DNA of 62,058 nt from positions 1-62,058 of the forward strand of contig JBKPMR010000012.1 in the NCBI GenBank assembly GCA_046732255.1. Direction: 5' to 3'. The position numbers were made by a program, and so were the translations under genes. The notes under the pieces are model-generated. The model saw only the letters and a list, made by a program, of their open reading frames with translations, was not told the origin of the DNA and did no database searches. The stretch comes from DATBLE01 sp046732255. GTDB lineage: Bacteria > Actinomycetota > Thermoleophilia > Gaiellales > Gaiellaceae. Of the stretch, positions 17,720 to 25,545 are shown in pieces; position 1 is the stretch's first letter, and every line of letters starts with the position of its first letter.

Positions 17720-18814
17720 GTGGCGCACCGCGTGACACTGATCCCCGGGGACGGCACGGGCCCGGAACTGACCGAGGCGACCCGCCGAGTGCTCGAAGCG
17801 ACCGGGGTCGAATTCGACTGGGACGTCCAGCACGCCGGCACCGACGTGATGGAGGAGAACGCCGGCAACCCGTTGCCGCCGACGACTCTGGAGTCGATCC
17901 GCCGGAACGGCGTCGCGCTGAAAGGGCCGATCACGACACCGGTCGGCGGCGGCTTCCGCTCCGTCAACGTCGGCCTCCGCAAGGAGCTCGACATGTACGC
18001 GCAGGTGCGCCCGTGCAAGTCGTACGACGGCGTCCGGACACGCTTCGACGACGTCGACCTGATCATCGTCCGCGAGAACACCGAGGACCTCTACGCCGGG
18101 ATCGAGTTCGAGGAGGGCACGCCGGACGCCGAGGAGCTGATCGCCTGGATCGAGTCGAAGGGCGGGCGGATGCGCTGGAACGACGCCGGGATCTCGATCA
18201 AGCCGATCTCGGTGACCGGCACACGGCGGATCTTCGAGTTCGCGTTCGACTACGCGCGACGCAACGACCGCCGGAAGATCACGGCCGTCCACAAGGCGAA
18301 CATCATGAAGTTCTCGGACGGCCTCTGGCTGCGCGTCGCGCGCGAGGTGGCCGGCGAGAATCCCGACATCGAGTTCGACGACCGGATCGTGGACAACATG
18401 TGCATGCAGCTCGTCCAGCGGCCGGAGGAGTACGACGTGCTCGTGTTGCCGAATCTGTACGGCGACGTCCTCTCCGACCTGTGTGCCGGGATGATCGGCG
18501 GCCTCGGGATGGCGCCCGGCGCGAACTACGGAGAGCAGGTCGCCGTCTTCGAGCCCACTCACGGCTCGGCGCCCAAGTATGCGGGTCAGAACAAGGTCAA
18601 CCCGATGGCGGAGCTGCTCTCGGGCGTCTTGATGCTGCGCCACCTCGACGAGGCCGCGGCGGCCGACCGGCTGGAGGGCGCAATCGCGGACGTGATCCGC
18701 GAGGGGAAGAGTCTCACCTACGACATGAAGCCGACCCGCGACGACCCGAGCGCAGTCGGGACGAGCGAGGTCGCGGACGCGATCATCGAGAAGCTGGGAG
18801 TGCACGTTGCGTAG
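17720..18814 (+). CDS. icd: Isocitrate dehydrogenase, NAD-type (IDH/IPMDH family)
   Basis: 364 residues, GTG start. Family motifs run in order: LIPGDGTGPELT, RENTEDLYAGIE, the catalytic VHKANIMKFSDGL (Lys), DNMCMQLVQRP, LPNLYGDVLSDLCAGMIGG and FEPTHGSAPKYAGQNKVNP. The ENTEDLYAG segment and length fit homomeric isocitrate dehydrogenases rather than isopropylmalate dehydrogenase. It makes 2-oxoglutarate in the TCA cycle. Its last bases overlap the mdh start by 8, so the pair is an operon divergent from citrate synthase. Confidence 0.88.
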   Translation: MAHRVTLIPGDGTGPELTEATRRVLEATGVEFDWDVQHAGTDVMEENAGNPLPPTTLESIRRNGVALKGPITTPVGGGFRSVNVGLRKELDMYAQVRPCKSYDGVRTRFDDVDLIIVRENTEDLYAGIEFEEGTPDAEELIAWIESKGGRMRWNDAGISIKPISVTGTRRIFEFAFDYARRNDRRKITAVHKANIMKFSDGLWLRVAREVAGENPDIEFDDRIVDNMCMQLVQRPEEYDVLVLPNLYGDVLSDLCAGMIGGLGMAPGANYGEQVAVFEPTHGSAPKYAGQNKVNPMAELLSGVLMLRHLDEAAAADRLEGAIADVIREGKSLTYDMKPTRDDPSAVGTSEVADAIIEKLGVHVA

Positions 18815-19733
18815 AAAGGTCACCGTCGTGGGCGCCGGGAACGTCGGCGCCACCTGCGCCCTGGAGCTTGCGCGCCGTGACTATGCGGACGTCGTGCTCG
18901 TCGACATCATCCCGAACTTCCCGCAGGGGAAGGCACTGGACATGAACCAGGCGGGCTCCGTGCTCGGCTTCGAGCCGAACATCACCGGCACGAACGGCTA
19001 CGACGAGTCGGAAGGGTCCGATGTCGTCGTGATCACGGCCGGCAAGCCGCGGTCGCCGGGCATGAGCCGCGACGACCTGGTCACCACGAACGAGACGATC
19101 GTCGGCTCGGTCACGCGCGAGGTGGTGAAGCGGTCGCCCGAGGCGATCATCGTCGTCGTCTCCAATCCGCTCGACGCGATGTGCCACGTTGCGAAGGCGC
19201 ACTCGAAGTTCAAGAAGCAGCACGTGTTCGGGATGGCGGGAATCCTCGACACCGCGCGCTTCTCGGCCTTCATCGCCTGGGAGACGGGCTGCTCCGTGAA
19301 GGACGTGACCGCGATGGTCCTCGGCGGGCACGGCGACCAGATGGTGCCGGTCGTCTCCGCGACCACCGTCGGCGGCGTCCCGCTCGACCAGCTCGTCCCA
19401 AAGGGGCGGATCGCGAAGATGGTCGAGCGCACCCGCAAGGGCGGCGGGGAGATCGTCGAGCTGCTCGGCACCTCCGCCTGGTATGCGCCGGGCGCTGCGG
19501 CCGCGCAGATGGTCGACGCGATCATGCTGGACGAAAAGCGCGTCCTCCCGTGTACCGCCTATCTGGACGGTGAGTACGGCGTCCGCGGCCTCTACATGGG
19601 GGTGCCGGTCAAGCTCGGCGCGGGCGGCGTCGAGGAGATCGTCCGGCTGAAGCTGACCGCGGACGAGAAGCGGATGTTCAGAGAGTCCGCCGCTGCGGTT
19701 CGCGAGGTCGCAGGCGTCCTGAAGAAGAAGTAG
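18807..19733 (+). CDS. mdh: Malate dehydrogenase (LDH-like type)
   Basis: 308 residues, TTG start overlapping the icd stop. NAD-binding GAGNVGATCALEL with Asp in VVLVDI, substrate loop GKPRSPGMSRDDL (the Arg pair that selects oxaloacetate), VVSNPLDAM, and catalytic GGHGDQMVP are all present. Typical length. It interconverts malate and oxaloacetate. Confidence 0.94.
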   Translation: MRRKVTVVGAGNVGATCALELARRDYADVVLVDIIPNFPQGKALDMNQAGSVLGFEPNITGTNGYDESEGSDVVVITAGKPRSPGMSRDDLVTTNETIVGSVTREVVKRSPEAIIVVVSNPLDAMCHVAKAHSKFKKQHVFGMAGILDTARFSAFIAWETGCSVKDVTAMVLGGHGDQMVPVVSATTVGGVPLDQLVPKGRIAKMVERTRKGGGEIVELLGTSAWYAPGAAAAQMVDAIMLDEKRVLPCTAYLDGEYGVRGLYMGVPVKLGAGGVEEIVRLKLTADEKRMFRESAAAVREVAGVLKKK

Positions 19734-19737
19734 CCGG

Positions 19738-20160
19738 GTGCGACCTGCTGCGGTGTGCGCCGTCGTGCTCGATGAGGCGGGTCGAGTCCTCCTGCAACGG
19801 CGGCGGGACAACAGCGAGTGGGCGCTTCCCGGCGGTGTGATCGAGCTCGGCGAGTCGGTCGCCGTCGCGGCGACCCGGGAGATCGAGGAGGAGACCGGTT
19901 GCCGGACCGAGATCGTCCGGCTGACCGGCGTCTATTCCGACCCGACGCGGACGACCGTCGCCTACCCAGACGGCAACGGCGTCCAGTACGTCTCGGTGTG
20001 CTTCGAATGCCGGCACGTGGACGGCGAGCCGCAGGCGACGGACGAGGCGTCAGAGTCGCGCTGGTTCGCGCCGGAGGAGGCGGCGGCCGTGATCTGGTCG
20101 AACCACGTCGATCGGCTCGCGGATGCACTCGCCCGTCGCGAGGCCGCGGCCTGGACGTAG
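19738..20160 (+). CDS. NUDIX hydrolase
   Basis: 140 residues, GTG start 4 bases after the mdh stop. The Nudix box is complete: GGVIELGESVAVAATREIEEETG. The family removes nucleoside diphosphates linked to another group; the substrate cannot be told from sequence. The N-terminus (VCAVVLDEAGRVLLQRRRD) and C-terminal ESRWFAPEEAAAV are usual. It is followed within 10 bases by a palindromic repeat. Confidence 0.9.
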   Translation: MRPAAVCAVVLDEAGRVLLQRRRDNSEWALPGGVIELGESVAVAATREIEEETGCRTEIVRLTGVYSDPTRTTVAYPDGNGVQYVSVCFECRHVDGEPQATDEASESRWFAPEEAAAVIWSNHVDRLADALARREAAAWT

Positions 20161-20168
20161 GCGGTCCT

Positions 20169-20187
20169 AACGGTGCCAGGCACCGTT
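20169..20187. repeat. Palindrome, GGTGCC type, copy 1
   Basis: Perfect 9-bp arms (AACGGTGCC / GGCACCGTT) around one base, in the gap between the NUDIX and DUF899 genes. Confidence 0.85.
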
Positions 20188-20223
20188 GACGGCGACGCCA
20201 AGAAGTTCCCGAGCAGGCTCTTT

Positions 20224-20240
20224 ACAGTGCCTGGCACAGT
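20224..20240. repeat. Palindrome, GGTGCC type, copy 2
   Basis: An imperfect version of the copy 55 bases upstream (ACAGTGCC / GGCACAGT, one mismatch in the arms, 1-base centre). It continues as TTAGGGG, matching the flank of the partial copy at 21075. Confidence 0.75.
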
Positions 20241-20273
20241 TAGGGGCGAGGTCGCCGGCGTCTTGCGCTGAGG

Positions 20274-21002
20274 TCAGTAACGGATCTGTTCGTCCCACTC
20301 CAGAGGACGTCCCTCCCGAGTGAGGTCGAGCAGGTTCCAGTTCGGCTCGAGGGTGCCCACGTGCCGCGGGTCCTGGCCTGGATCGGACGGCGCGTAGAAG
20401 AGCTCCGAGCTCCAGAAGTGGCGAATCGTCGACCCATCGCGATGGAACACCGTGAGCATGGGCCGCTGGTGCCCCTCTGCCGTCTCTGCCAAGTAGTCGC
20501 GGTTGTACGTGTTCCCCGCAGACGACAGGAGGCGCAAGTGCCGCCAGCCGCGTTCCTCGGAAAACGCGAGAAGCCGGTCGAGAGACGTCTTCGCGACGAC
20601 CGCGAAGTTTGCTAGCTGTCCCACATGGTCAGCGGCGCCGTCGAGCTGGTCGAGGAAGGCGACGCACGAGGGACACGGCCCCTCCGCGAGCGGCAGGAGC
20701 GCCGTCTTCCCGCTCGTCGGGCCGGGGCGCTCGTCACCCGGATCGCGCGGGAACATGAAGCTGTAGATCACCAGCGAGTCCTTCCCCTGCGCGAACAGCC
20801 CGGAGAGCCGGACATCGGTGGAGGCGCCGTCCTCCCCCAGACCGCGGAATATGTAGTCCTCGGGAACGACGCCGCCCGGCGGTAGGCGGCGTCTCGCCTC
20901 GGCGACGGCCTCGGTCGCGCGACGCAGCTCGATCTCCTGCTCGAGGAGACGATCGCGCGCGGCGCGATATTCCGCGGACTCCCCCGGAAAACTGATGCTC
21001 AT
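20274..21002 (-). CDS. DUF899 thioredoxin-like protein
   Basis: 242 residues from the ATG at 21002, preceded by AAAGGAG; a start 30 bases further up is less likely. The DUF899 pattern is clear: YIFRGLGEDG, LVIYSFMFPRD, GPCPSCVAFLDQLDGAADHV (CxxC), NTYNRDYLAETAEG and PNWNLLDLTREGRP. These proteins have a thioredoxin-like fold, and their role is unknown. The gene is isolated in orientation and has palindromic repeats beyond both ends, which may mark it as a late arrival. Confidence 0.85.
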   Translation of the reverse strand: MSISFPGESAEYRAARDRLLEQEIELRRATEAVAEARRRLPPGGVVPEDYIFRGLGEDGASTDVRLSGLFAQGKDSLVIYSFMFPRDPGDERPGPTSGKTALLPLAEGPCPSCVAFLDQLDGAADHVGQLANFAVVAKTSLDRLLAFSEERGWRHLRLLSSAGNTYNRDYLAETAEGHQRPMLTVFHRDGSTIRHFWSSELFYAPSDPGQDPRHVGTLEPNWNLLDLTREGRPLEWDEQIRY

Positions 21003-21074
21003 CTTTCCGCTCCTTTCGCTTGTCCTCCTCAAGGCGTAGACCGAAGCGGCGGACGGAACTCATCGTTTTCTCAT

Positions 21075-21094
21075 CGTTGCCGGGCACCGTTAGG
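21075..21094. repeat. Partial copy of the GGTGCC-type palindrome
   Basis: The right arm GGCACCGTT plus AGG is intact; the left arm is degenerate (CGTTGCC). It lies between the DUF899 gene start and the reductase gene, so the DUF899 gene is bracketed by repeats of one type. Confidence 0.55.
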
Positions 21095-21132
21095 ACGGCC
21101 AGGTGAAGAGGCTGCTCTCTAAGCTGACGGCG

Positions 21133-21864
21133 ATGGACCTGGGCCTGCGAGGGAGAACGGCGATCGTCTGCGGCGCCTCCTCCGGCATGGGGCTCGCGAT
21201 TGCGGAGGCGCTCGCCGCCGAAGGCGCCAACGTGGCGATGTTCGGGCGCCGCCGCGACCTGCTCGAACGCGAGGCCGACCGGATCGGGGCGCTCGCCGTC
21301 CGCGGCGACCTGACCATGCCAAAAGACCTCGCGCGGCTCGTGAACACCACCGTCGACGCCTTCGGCGGGATCGACGTGCTCGTCAACAACGGCGGCGGTC
21401 CCCCGCCGGGTCCGGCGGCAGGCGTCGGCGACGAGGCGGTGGAGAGCGCGGTCGAGCTGCTCCTGCTCTCGGCGATCCGGCTGACCAACCTGTGCCTGCC
21501 GCACCTGGAGGCGAGCGGGCGCGGCCGGATCGTCAACATCGAGTCGAGCTCCGTGCGGGCGCCGATCGACAACCTCGCGCTCTCGAACGCGCTCCGCCCC
21601 GGCGTGGTCGGCTGGATGAAGACGCTCGCCCGGGAGGTCGGCGCCCAGGGGATCACCGTGAACACGATCGCGCCCGGCCTGATCGACACCGAACGGCTCC
21701 GATCGATCCCGGGCGTCAGGGACGTATCCCACATCCCACTCGGCCGCGTCGGCGACCCGGCAGAGATCGCGGCCGTCGCCTGCTTCCTGGCCTCCGACCG
21801 CGCAGGCTACGTCACCGGGGCGGTCGTTCCGGTCGACGGCGGTCTCACCCGCAACCTCCTCTGA
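21133..21864 (+). CDS. Short-chain dehydrogenase/reductase with altered active site
   Basis: 243 residues from the ATG at 21133; a GTG at 21103 would add ten residues. The cofactor loop is CGASSGMG (Cys for the usual Thr), followed by NNGGGPP. In the catalytic region the Ser is present (NIESSS) but the expected Y-x3-K reads S-N-A-L-R, so both Tyr and Lys are replaced. The rest (INTIAPG-like VNTIAPGLIDT, ASDRAGYVTGAVVPVDGG) is ordinary. A related SDR subfamily with an LSNxxR motif is known, so the change is probably conserved. Substrate unknown. Confidence 0.88.
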   Translation: MDLGLRGRTAIVCGASSGMGLAIAEALAAEGANVAMFGRRRDLLEREADRIGALAVRGDLTMPKDLARLVNTTVDAFGGIDVLVNNGGGPPPGPAAGVGDEAVESAVELLLLSAIRLTNLCLPHLEASGRGRIVNIESSSVRAPIDNLALSNALRPGVVGWMKTLAREVGAQGITVNTIAPGLIDTERLRSIPGVRDVSHIPLGRVGDPAEIAAVACFLASDRAGYVTGAVVPVDGGLTRNLL

Positions 21865-22871
21865 CCAGGACCCGGATCCCGTTCGGCAAGCTCGCCCTCG
21901 TCGGCGTGCTCTTGCTGGCGATCACCGCGGCGGTGATGTGGATCGTCCCGTCCGACGACTACCTCTTCCTGCCGGACGAGGCCCGCCCGGTCGCTCCGCT
22001 CGTGACGGTGCAGGGAGGGAAGGACCCCGCAGGCGCGGCGGGGATCTACTACGACGCCGTGATCGTCCGCCGGGCGAAGGTTTTCGAGCAGCTCTTCCCC
22101 TGGATCCACGACGGAGCGACCCTCGTCCCCGAGGATCAGGTCAACCCGCCGGGCGTGAGCGACAGTCAACGGCGGCAGGAGGATCTGCGCGAGATGGCTC
22201 GCTCGCAGGACATCGCCGGCGCGGTAGCGCTCGAGTACCTTGGCTACGACATTTTCACCGGCGCCCGGGTCGACAGGGCCTTGGCCGGCTCGCCCGCGGC
22301 GAAGGCGGGGATACATCCGAGGGACGTGATCGTCGGAGTCGACGGCACGCGAGTTCGTACGACGGGCGACCTGAGGCGACTGATTTCGAAGCACCGGCCC
22401 GGCGGCACGGTGCGCCTGTCAGTGCGGAGCGGCAAGCAACTCCGCGAGGCCCGCGTGAAGACGGTTGCCGACCCGACTGACGCGAAGCGACCCGTGATCG
22501 GCGTCCTCGTGGTCCAGGCGAGCAAGGCGAAGCTGCCCCTCGCTGTGAACATCGACGCCGGCTCGATCGGCGGTCCGTCCGCCGGTCTTGCATTTGCGCT
22601 CGATGTCCTCGAGGAACTCGGGCACAAGGTTGACCGCGGCTACAAGGTCGCCGCCACGGGCGAGCTGCTGCCGGACGGCACTGTCGCACCGATCGGCGGC
22701 GTCAAGCAGAAGACCCTCGGCGTGCGCCGGGCGGGCGTGGACGTTTTCCTTGTGCCCGCTGGGGATAACGCAAAAGAGGCCCGCAAGTACGCAGGGTCGG
22801 TCCGGATCATCCCTGTGGAGAGTTTTCGACAGGCGTTGCGCGCCCTGGCAACCCTCCCGCCGAAGCAATAA
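21861..22871 (+). CDS. PDZ-Lon (S16) membrane protease, YlbL-like
   Basis: 336 residues. The best start is a CTG at 21861 overlapping the previous stop as CTGA; no ATG or GTG lies upstream of the membrane helix (about 9-28). A PDZ domain (about 118-195; ALAGSPAAKAGIHPRDVIVGVDG) precedes a Lon-type protease domain with GGPSAGLAFAL (catalytic Ser240) and GGVKQKTLG (catalytic Lys). Such proteases sit on the outer face of the membrane and lack ATPase domains. A hairpin follows the gene. Confidence 0.88.
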   Translation: MTRTRIPFGKLALVGVLLLAITAAVMWIVPSDDYLFLPDEARPVAPLVTVQGGKDPAGAAGIYYDAVIVRRAKVFEQLFPWIHDGATLVPEDQVNPPGVSDSQRRQEDLREMARSQDIAGAVALEYLGYDIFTGARVDRALAGSPAAKAGIHPRDVIVGVDGTRVRTTGDLRRLISKHRPGGTVRLSVRSGKQLREARVKTVADPTDAKRPVIGVLVVQASKAKLPLAVNIDAGSIGGPSAGLAFALDVLEELGHKVDRGYKVAATGELLPDGTVAPIGGVKQKTLGVRRAGVDVFLVPAGDNAKEARKYAGSVRIIPVESFRQALRALATLPPKQ

Positions 22872-22901
22872 AAAACGCTGCAAAACGCGGCCTTTGAATC
22901 G

Positions 22902-22927
22902 TCCGCAAAGAGCACGTTTTTCGCGGA
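22902..22927 (+). terminator. Hairpin after the PDZ-Lon gene
   Basis: Arms GTCCGC / GCGGAC enclose a loop of 14 bases; T-rich sequence lies within the loop rather than after the stem. Weak call. Confidence 0.35.
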
Positions 22928-22935
22928 CAGCCCCC

Positions 22936-22963
22936 TTGAACCACGGCCCAACCGCCCTATCAT
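22936..22963 (+). promoter_or_regulatory. Putative sigma-70 type promoter
   Basis: TTGAAC and TATCAT are separated by 16 bases, 45 bases upstream of the TTG start of the small Cys-rich gene. Spacing and location fit. Confidence 0.5.
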
Positions 22964-23007
22964 CGCTCTCGGTTCGTTGACACCGGCAGCGCGGAGAGGA
23001 AATCACC

Positions 23008-23193
23008 TTGGGCAAGCGTGAAGTCACCTGTGAGGACTGCTATTTCCACAAAGCCGGTCTGTGTGCGCTGCTGCTCGAGTCGCCTTGCCCGACCTTCCGG
23101 AGCACGGTGCGCGGCGTGCTGGTGCCGCCGCAGCAACCGCGGCTCGTCCCGCGGCCGGTCAGCGCCTTCGCCCGAGAGGTAGCGACGGCGTAG
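23008..23193 (+). CDS. Small Cys-rich (zinc-ribbon-like) protein
   Basis: 61 residues, TTG start with ribosome site GAGAGGA 7 bases upstream. Four Cys are clustered at the N-terminus (C-E-D-C, then C after 8 residues and another Cys before PTFR), a possible zinc site. The C-terminal half is Pro/Arg-rich. No named family is recognised. A good promoter and ribosome site precede it, and the following LapA-like gene starts 10 bases after its stop, so the two are likely co-transcribed. Confidence 0.7.
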   Translation: MGKREVTCEDCYFHKAGLCALLLESPCPTFRSTVRGVLVPPQQPRLVPRPVSAFAREVATA

Positions 23194-23203
23194 GATCGCC
23201 GCC

Positions 23204-23638
23204 GTGAGCACGCCCCAGCCGCCGGGCATCCCCGAATCGCCGACGACAGCCACTCCGCCCGCCGAGCCGCCCGCAGTGGAGACCGCTGAGGTCCCTCCGG
23301 CCGAGACGGACGAGGACGTCGGCGAAGACCGGCCGTCGACCTGGCAACCCTGGCTCTACGTCAAGATCGGGCTGCTGCTGTTCGCGGTCGGGTGGGCAAC
23401 CGCCTTCGTCGCCGAGAACGGCACGCGGGTCAACGTCCACTTCGTGTTCGCGACCGCGAACGTGCATCTCGTCTGGATGATCCTGCTCGTCCTCGGGGTC
23501 GGCCTGATCGCAGGAGTGCTGCTCTCGCAGCTATACCGCCACCGCCGCCGAACGCAGCTCGCCAAGAAGGGTCGCAAGCCGCGCGACGCCCGCACCGATG
23601 TCGGCGGGCGCGACGAAGCTGAAGGCAAAGCGCGCTGA
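23204..23638 (+). CDS. LapA-domain membrane protein
   Basis: 144 residues, GTG start. A Pro/Glu-rich N-terminal tail is followed by two transmembrane helices (around 52-70 and 85-107) with the DUF1049/LapA pattern (AENGTRVNVHFVFATANVHL between helices, then LSQLYRHRRR). The C-terminus is basic. LapA-type proteins help assemble envelope polymers in E. coli; the role here is unknown. Its last 108 bases overlap the end of the convergent aminotransferase gene. Confidence 0.75.
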   Translation: MSTPQPPGIPESPTTATPPAEPPAVETAEVPPAETDEDVGEDRPSTWQPWLYVKIGLLLFAVGWATAFVAENGTRVNVHFVFATANVHLVWMILLVLGVGLIAGVLLSQLYRHRRRTQLAKKGRKPRDARTDVGGRDEAEGKAR

Positions 23639-24622
23639 TGCCTCCCCGCCCTCGCCGGGCGGGTAGAAATCGGTCCCCTTCACGAACGTGACCTCGGCGG
23701 CGGTCGCCGCGTCGAGCAGCGCTCCCGCGTCCGTGCCCTCCGGGAAGTCAACCCACGTGAAGTACCCGCCTTGCGGCCGGCTCCATAACGTCCCCTCCGG
23801 CAGCTCGCGGTCGAAGGCCTCCAGGATCGTGTCGCGACGTTCGCGCAGGAGCCCCACCACCCGCTCGATGTTCGCGTCGAGGAGACCCCTGCTGACGAAC
23901 TCGTGGATGGTCGCCTGCGGGAGCAGGGCCGGCGTGAGGTAGGTCTGCACCGCCAGCGCCTCGAGGCGGGCGATCAGCTCGGCGGGGCCGATCAGGTAGC
24001 CGACGCGGAGCCCCGGACCGACGATCTTCGAGAAGGAGAACGAGTACACGACGCCCTCGCCGCCGGCGAGCTCGTAGATGCTCGGCAACGGCTCGCCCGC
24101 ATAGCGGACGAGCGAATACGGGTCGTCCTCGAGGACGAGCACCTTCCCGCCTTGGGCGAGCTCCGCGAGCGCCCGGCGGCGCTCGAGCGAGAGGGTGCGG
24201 CCGCTCGGGTTCTGGAAGGTCGGAATCGTGTACAGGAATGCCGCCGGAAGCTCCAACGCGTCAGGGTCGAGGCCGTCCTCGTCGGTCGGGACGACGGTCG
24301 CCTTCCCCTGATGGCGGGCGACGATGTGGAGGGCGCGATCGTAGGTAGGCCCCTCGACGAGCACCCTTGTCCCGGGCTCGACGAGCAGGCCGGCGATCAG
24401 CGACAGCCCCTGGAGCGACCCGTTGGTGACCAGGACCTGCGAGGCGTCGACCTCGTGCCGGGCCGCCACCCACTCGCGGAGCGGCGCGTACCCGCCGACG
24501 GGGCCGTAGTTGAGGATCGTCGCCCCGTCGCGCTCGAGAGCTGCACGCGCGCAGTCGGCCAGTGCCTCGACCGGCAGGCATTCAGGCGCAGGAACGCCAC
24601 GCGCGAAGGAGATGACGGCCAC
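23531..24622 (-). CDS. PLP-dependent aminotransferase, class I/II (2-aminoadipate type)
   Basis: 363 residues, ATG start. The fold-type I motifs are NYGPVGGYAPLREWVA, TNGSLQGLSLIAGLL, TIPTFQNPSGRTLSLERR, EDDPYSLVRY and SFSKIVGPGLRVGY, whose Lys binds PLP. It resembles the aminotransferase half of MocR/LysN proteins without the DNA-binding part. The amino donor is unknown. The 3' end overlaps the LapA gene tail to tail by 108 bases; the C-terminal residues are still family-like, so both stops seem real. Confidence 0.9.
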   Translation of the reverse strand: MAVISFARGVPAPECLPVEALADCARAALERDGATILNYGPVGGYAPLREWVAARHEVDASQVLVTNGSLQGLSLIAGLLVEPGTRVLVEGPTYDRALHIVARHQGKATVVPTDEDGLDPDALELPAAFLYTIPTFQNPSGRTLSLERRRALAELAQGGKVLVLEDDPYSLVRYAGEPLPSIYELAGGEGVVYSFSFSKIVGPGLRVGYLIGPAELIARLEALAVQTYLTPALLPQATIHEFVSRGLLDANIERVVGLLRERRDTILEAFDRELPEGTLWSRPQGGYFTWVDFPEGTDAGALLDAATAAEVTFVKGTDFYPPGEGGEASARFAFSFVAPADIGAGVARLATLLGELRSAAVAV

Positions 24623-24669
24623 GGCTCCAGTCTAGTCAGGCCCCGCGCTGCGACACCTGCCGGCTCGAT

Positions 24670-25545
24670 CTACGCGCTCTGCAACACCTCGGCGGCGATC
24701 TGCGCCGCCTCGGTCGGGGAGGTTCCCACCCGGACGCCGCTCGCCTCGAGCGCTTCCTTCTTCGCCTGCGCGGTTCCCGACGAGCCGGTGATGATCGCGC
24801 CGGCGTGACCCATCGTCTTGCCCGGCGGGGCGCTGAAACCAGCGATGTAGGCCACGACCGGCTTGGACATCTCGGCGGCGATGAACCGCGCCGCCTTCTC
24901 CTCCTCGTCCCCGCCGATCTCGCCGACCATGACGACCATCTCCGTCTCCGGGTCGGCTTCGAACCGCCCGAGCACGTCGATGAACGACGAGCCGACGACC
25001 GGGTCGCCGCCGATCCCGACGATCGTCGAGTTCCCGAGCCCGAGCCCGGTCAGCTCGTGGCCGATCTGGTAGGTCAGCGTTCCCGAGCGTGAGACGAGCC
25101 CGATCGAACCAGGCGTGAAGATCTCGGCCGGGATGATCCCGACGTTGGCCTTCCCCGGCGACAGCGCACCCGGGCAGTTCGGCCCGAGCATCGTCACGCC
25201 GCGCGGCCGGATGTAGGTGTAGACGCGGAGCATGTCGTGCGCCGGCAGACCCTCGGCGATGCAGATCACCGTGCCGATGCCCGCGTCGACCGCCTCGTAG
25301 ATCGCGTCGGTGGCGAAGCGGGCCGGGACGAAGATCATCGTCGTGTTCGCGCCGGCCTCGGCAACCGCCTCGGCGACCGTGTCGAAGACCGGCACACCCT
25401 CGACGTCCTGGCCGCCCTTGCCGGGGGTGACACCCGCCACCAGCTGGGTCCCGTAGGCGCGGTTGCGCAGCCCGTGGAACGTGCCCTCGCGGCCGGTCAG
25501 CCCCTGGACGACCAGCTTCGTGTCCTGGTCGACGATAATCGCCAC
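24670..25545 (-). CDS. sucD: Succinyl-CoA synthetase alpha subunit
   Basis: 291 residues, GTG start sharing one base with the methyltransferase stop. Features are the CoA-binding Rossmann part (LVVQGLTGREGTFH), GPNCPG, and the phosphohistidine loop GHAGAIITGSSGTAQAKKEAL. Length is normal. It forms the heterodimer with SucC, converting succinyl-CoA to succinate with NTP formation. Confidence 0.95.
   Translation of the reverse strand: MAIIVDQDTKLVVQGLTGREGTFHGLRNRAYGTQLVAGVTPGKGGQDVEGVPVFDTVAEAVAEAGANTTMIFVPARFATDAIYEAVDAGIGTVICIAEGLPAHDMLRVYTYIRPRGVTMLGPNCPGALSPGKANVGIIPAEIFTPGSIGLVSRSGTLTYQIGHELTGLGLGNSTIVGIGGDPVVGSSFIDVLGRFEADPETEMVVMVGEIGGDEEEKAARFIAAEMSKPVVAYIAGFSAPPGKTMGHAGAIITGSSGTAQAKKEALEASGVRVGTSPTEAAQIAAEVLQSA

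Noticed and set aside
17143..18945. A 600-codon plus-strand frame spanning citrate synthase and isocitrate dehydrogenase
   Set aside because: It runs antisense to one real gene and out of frame through the next, and is dominated by Arg/Asp/Gly.
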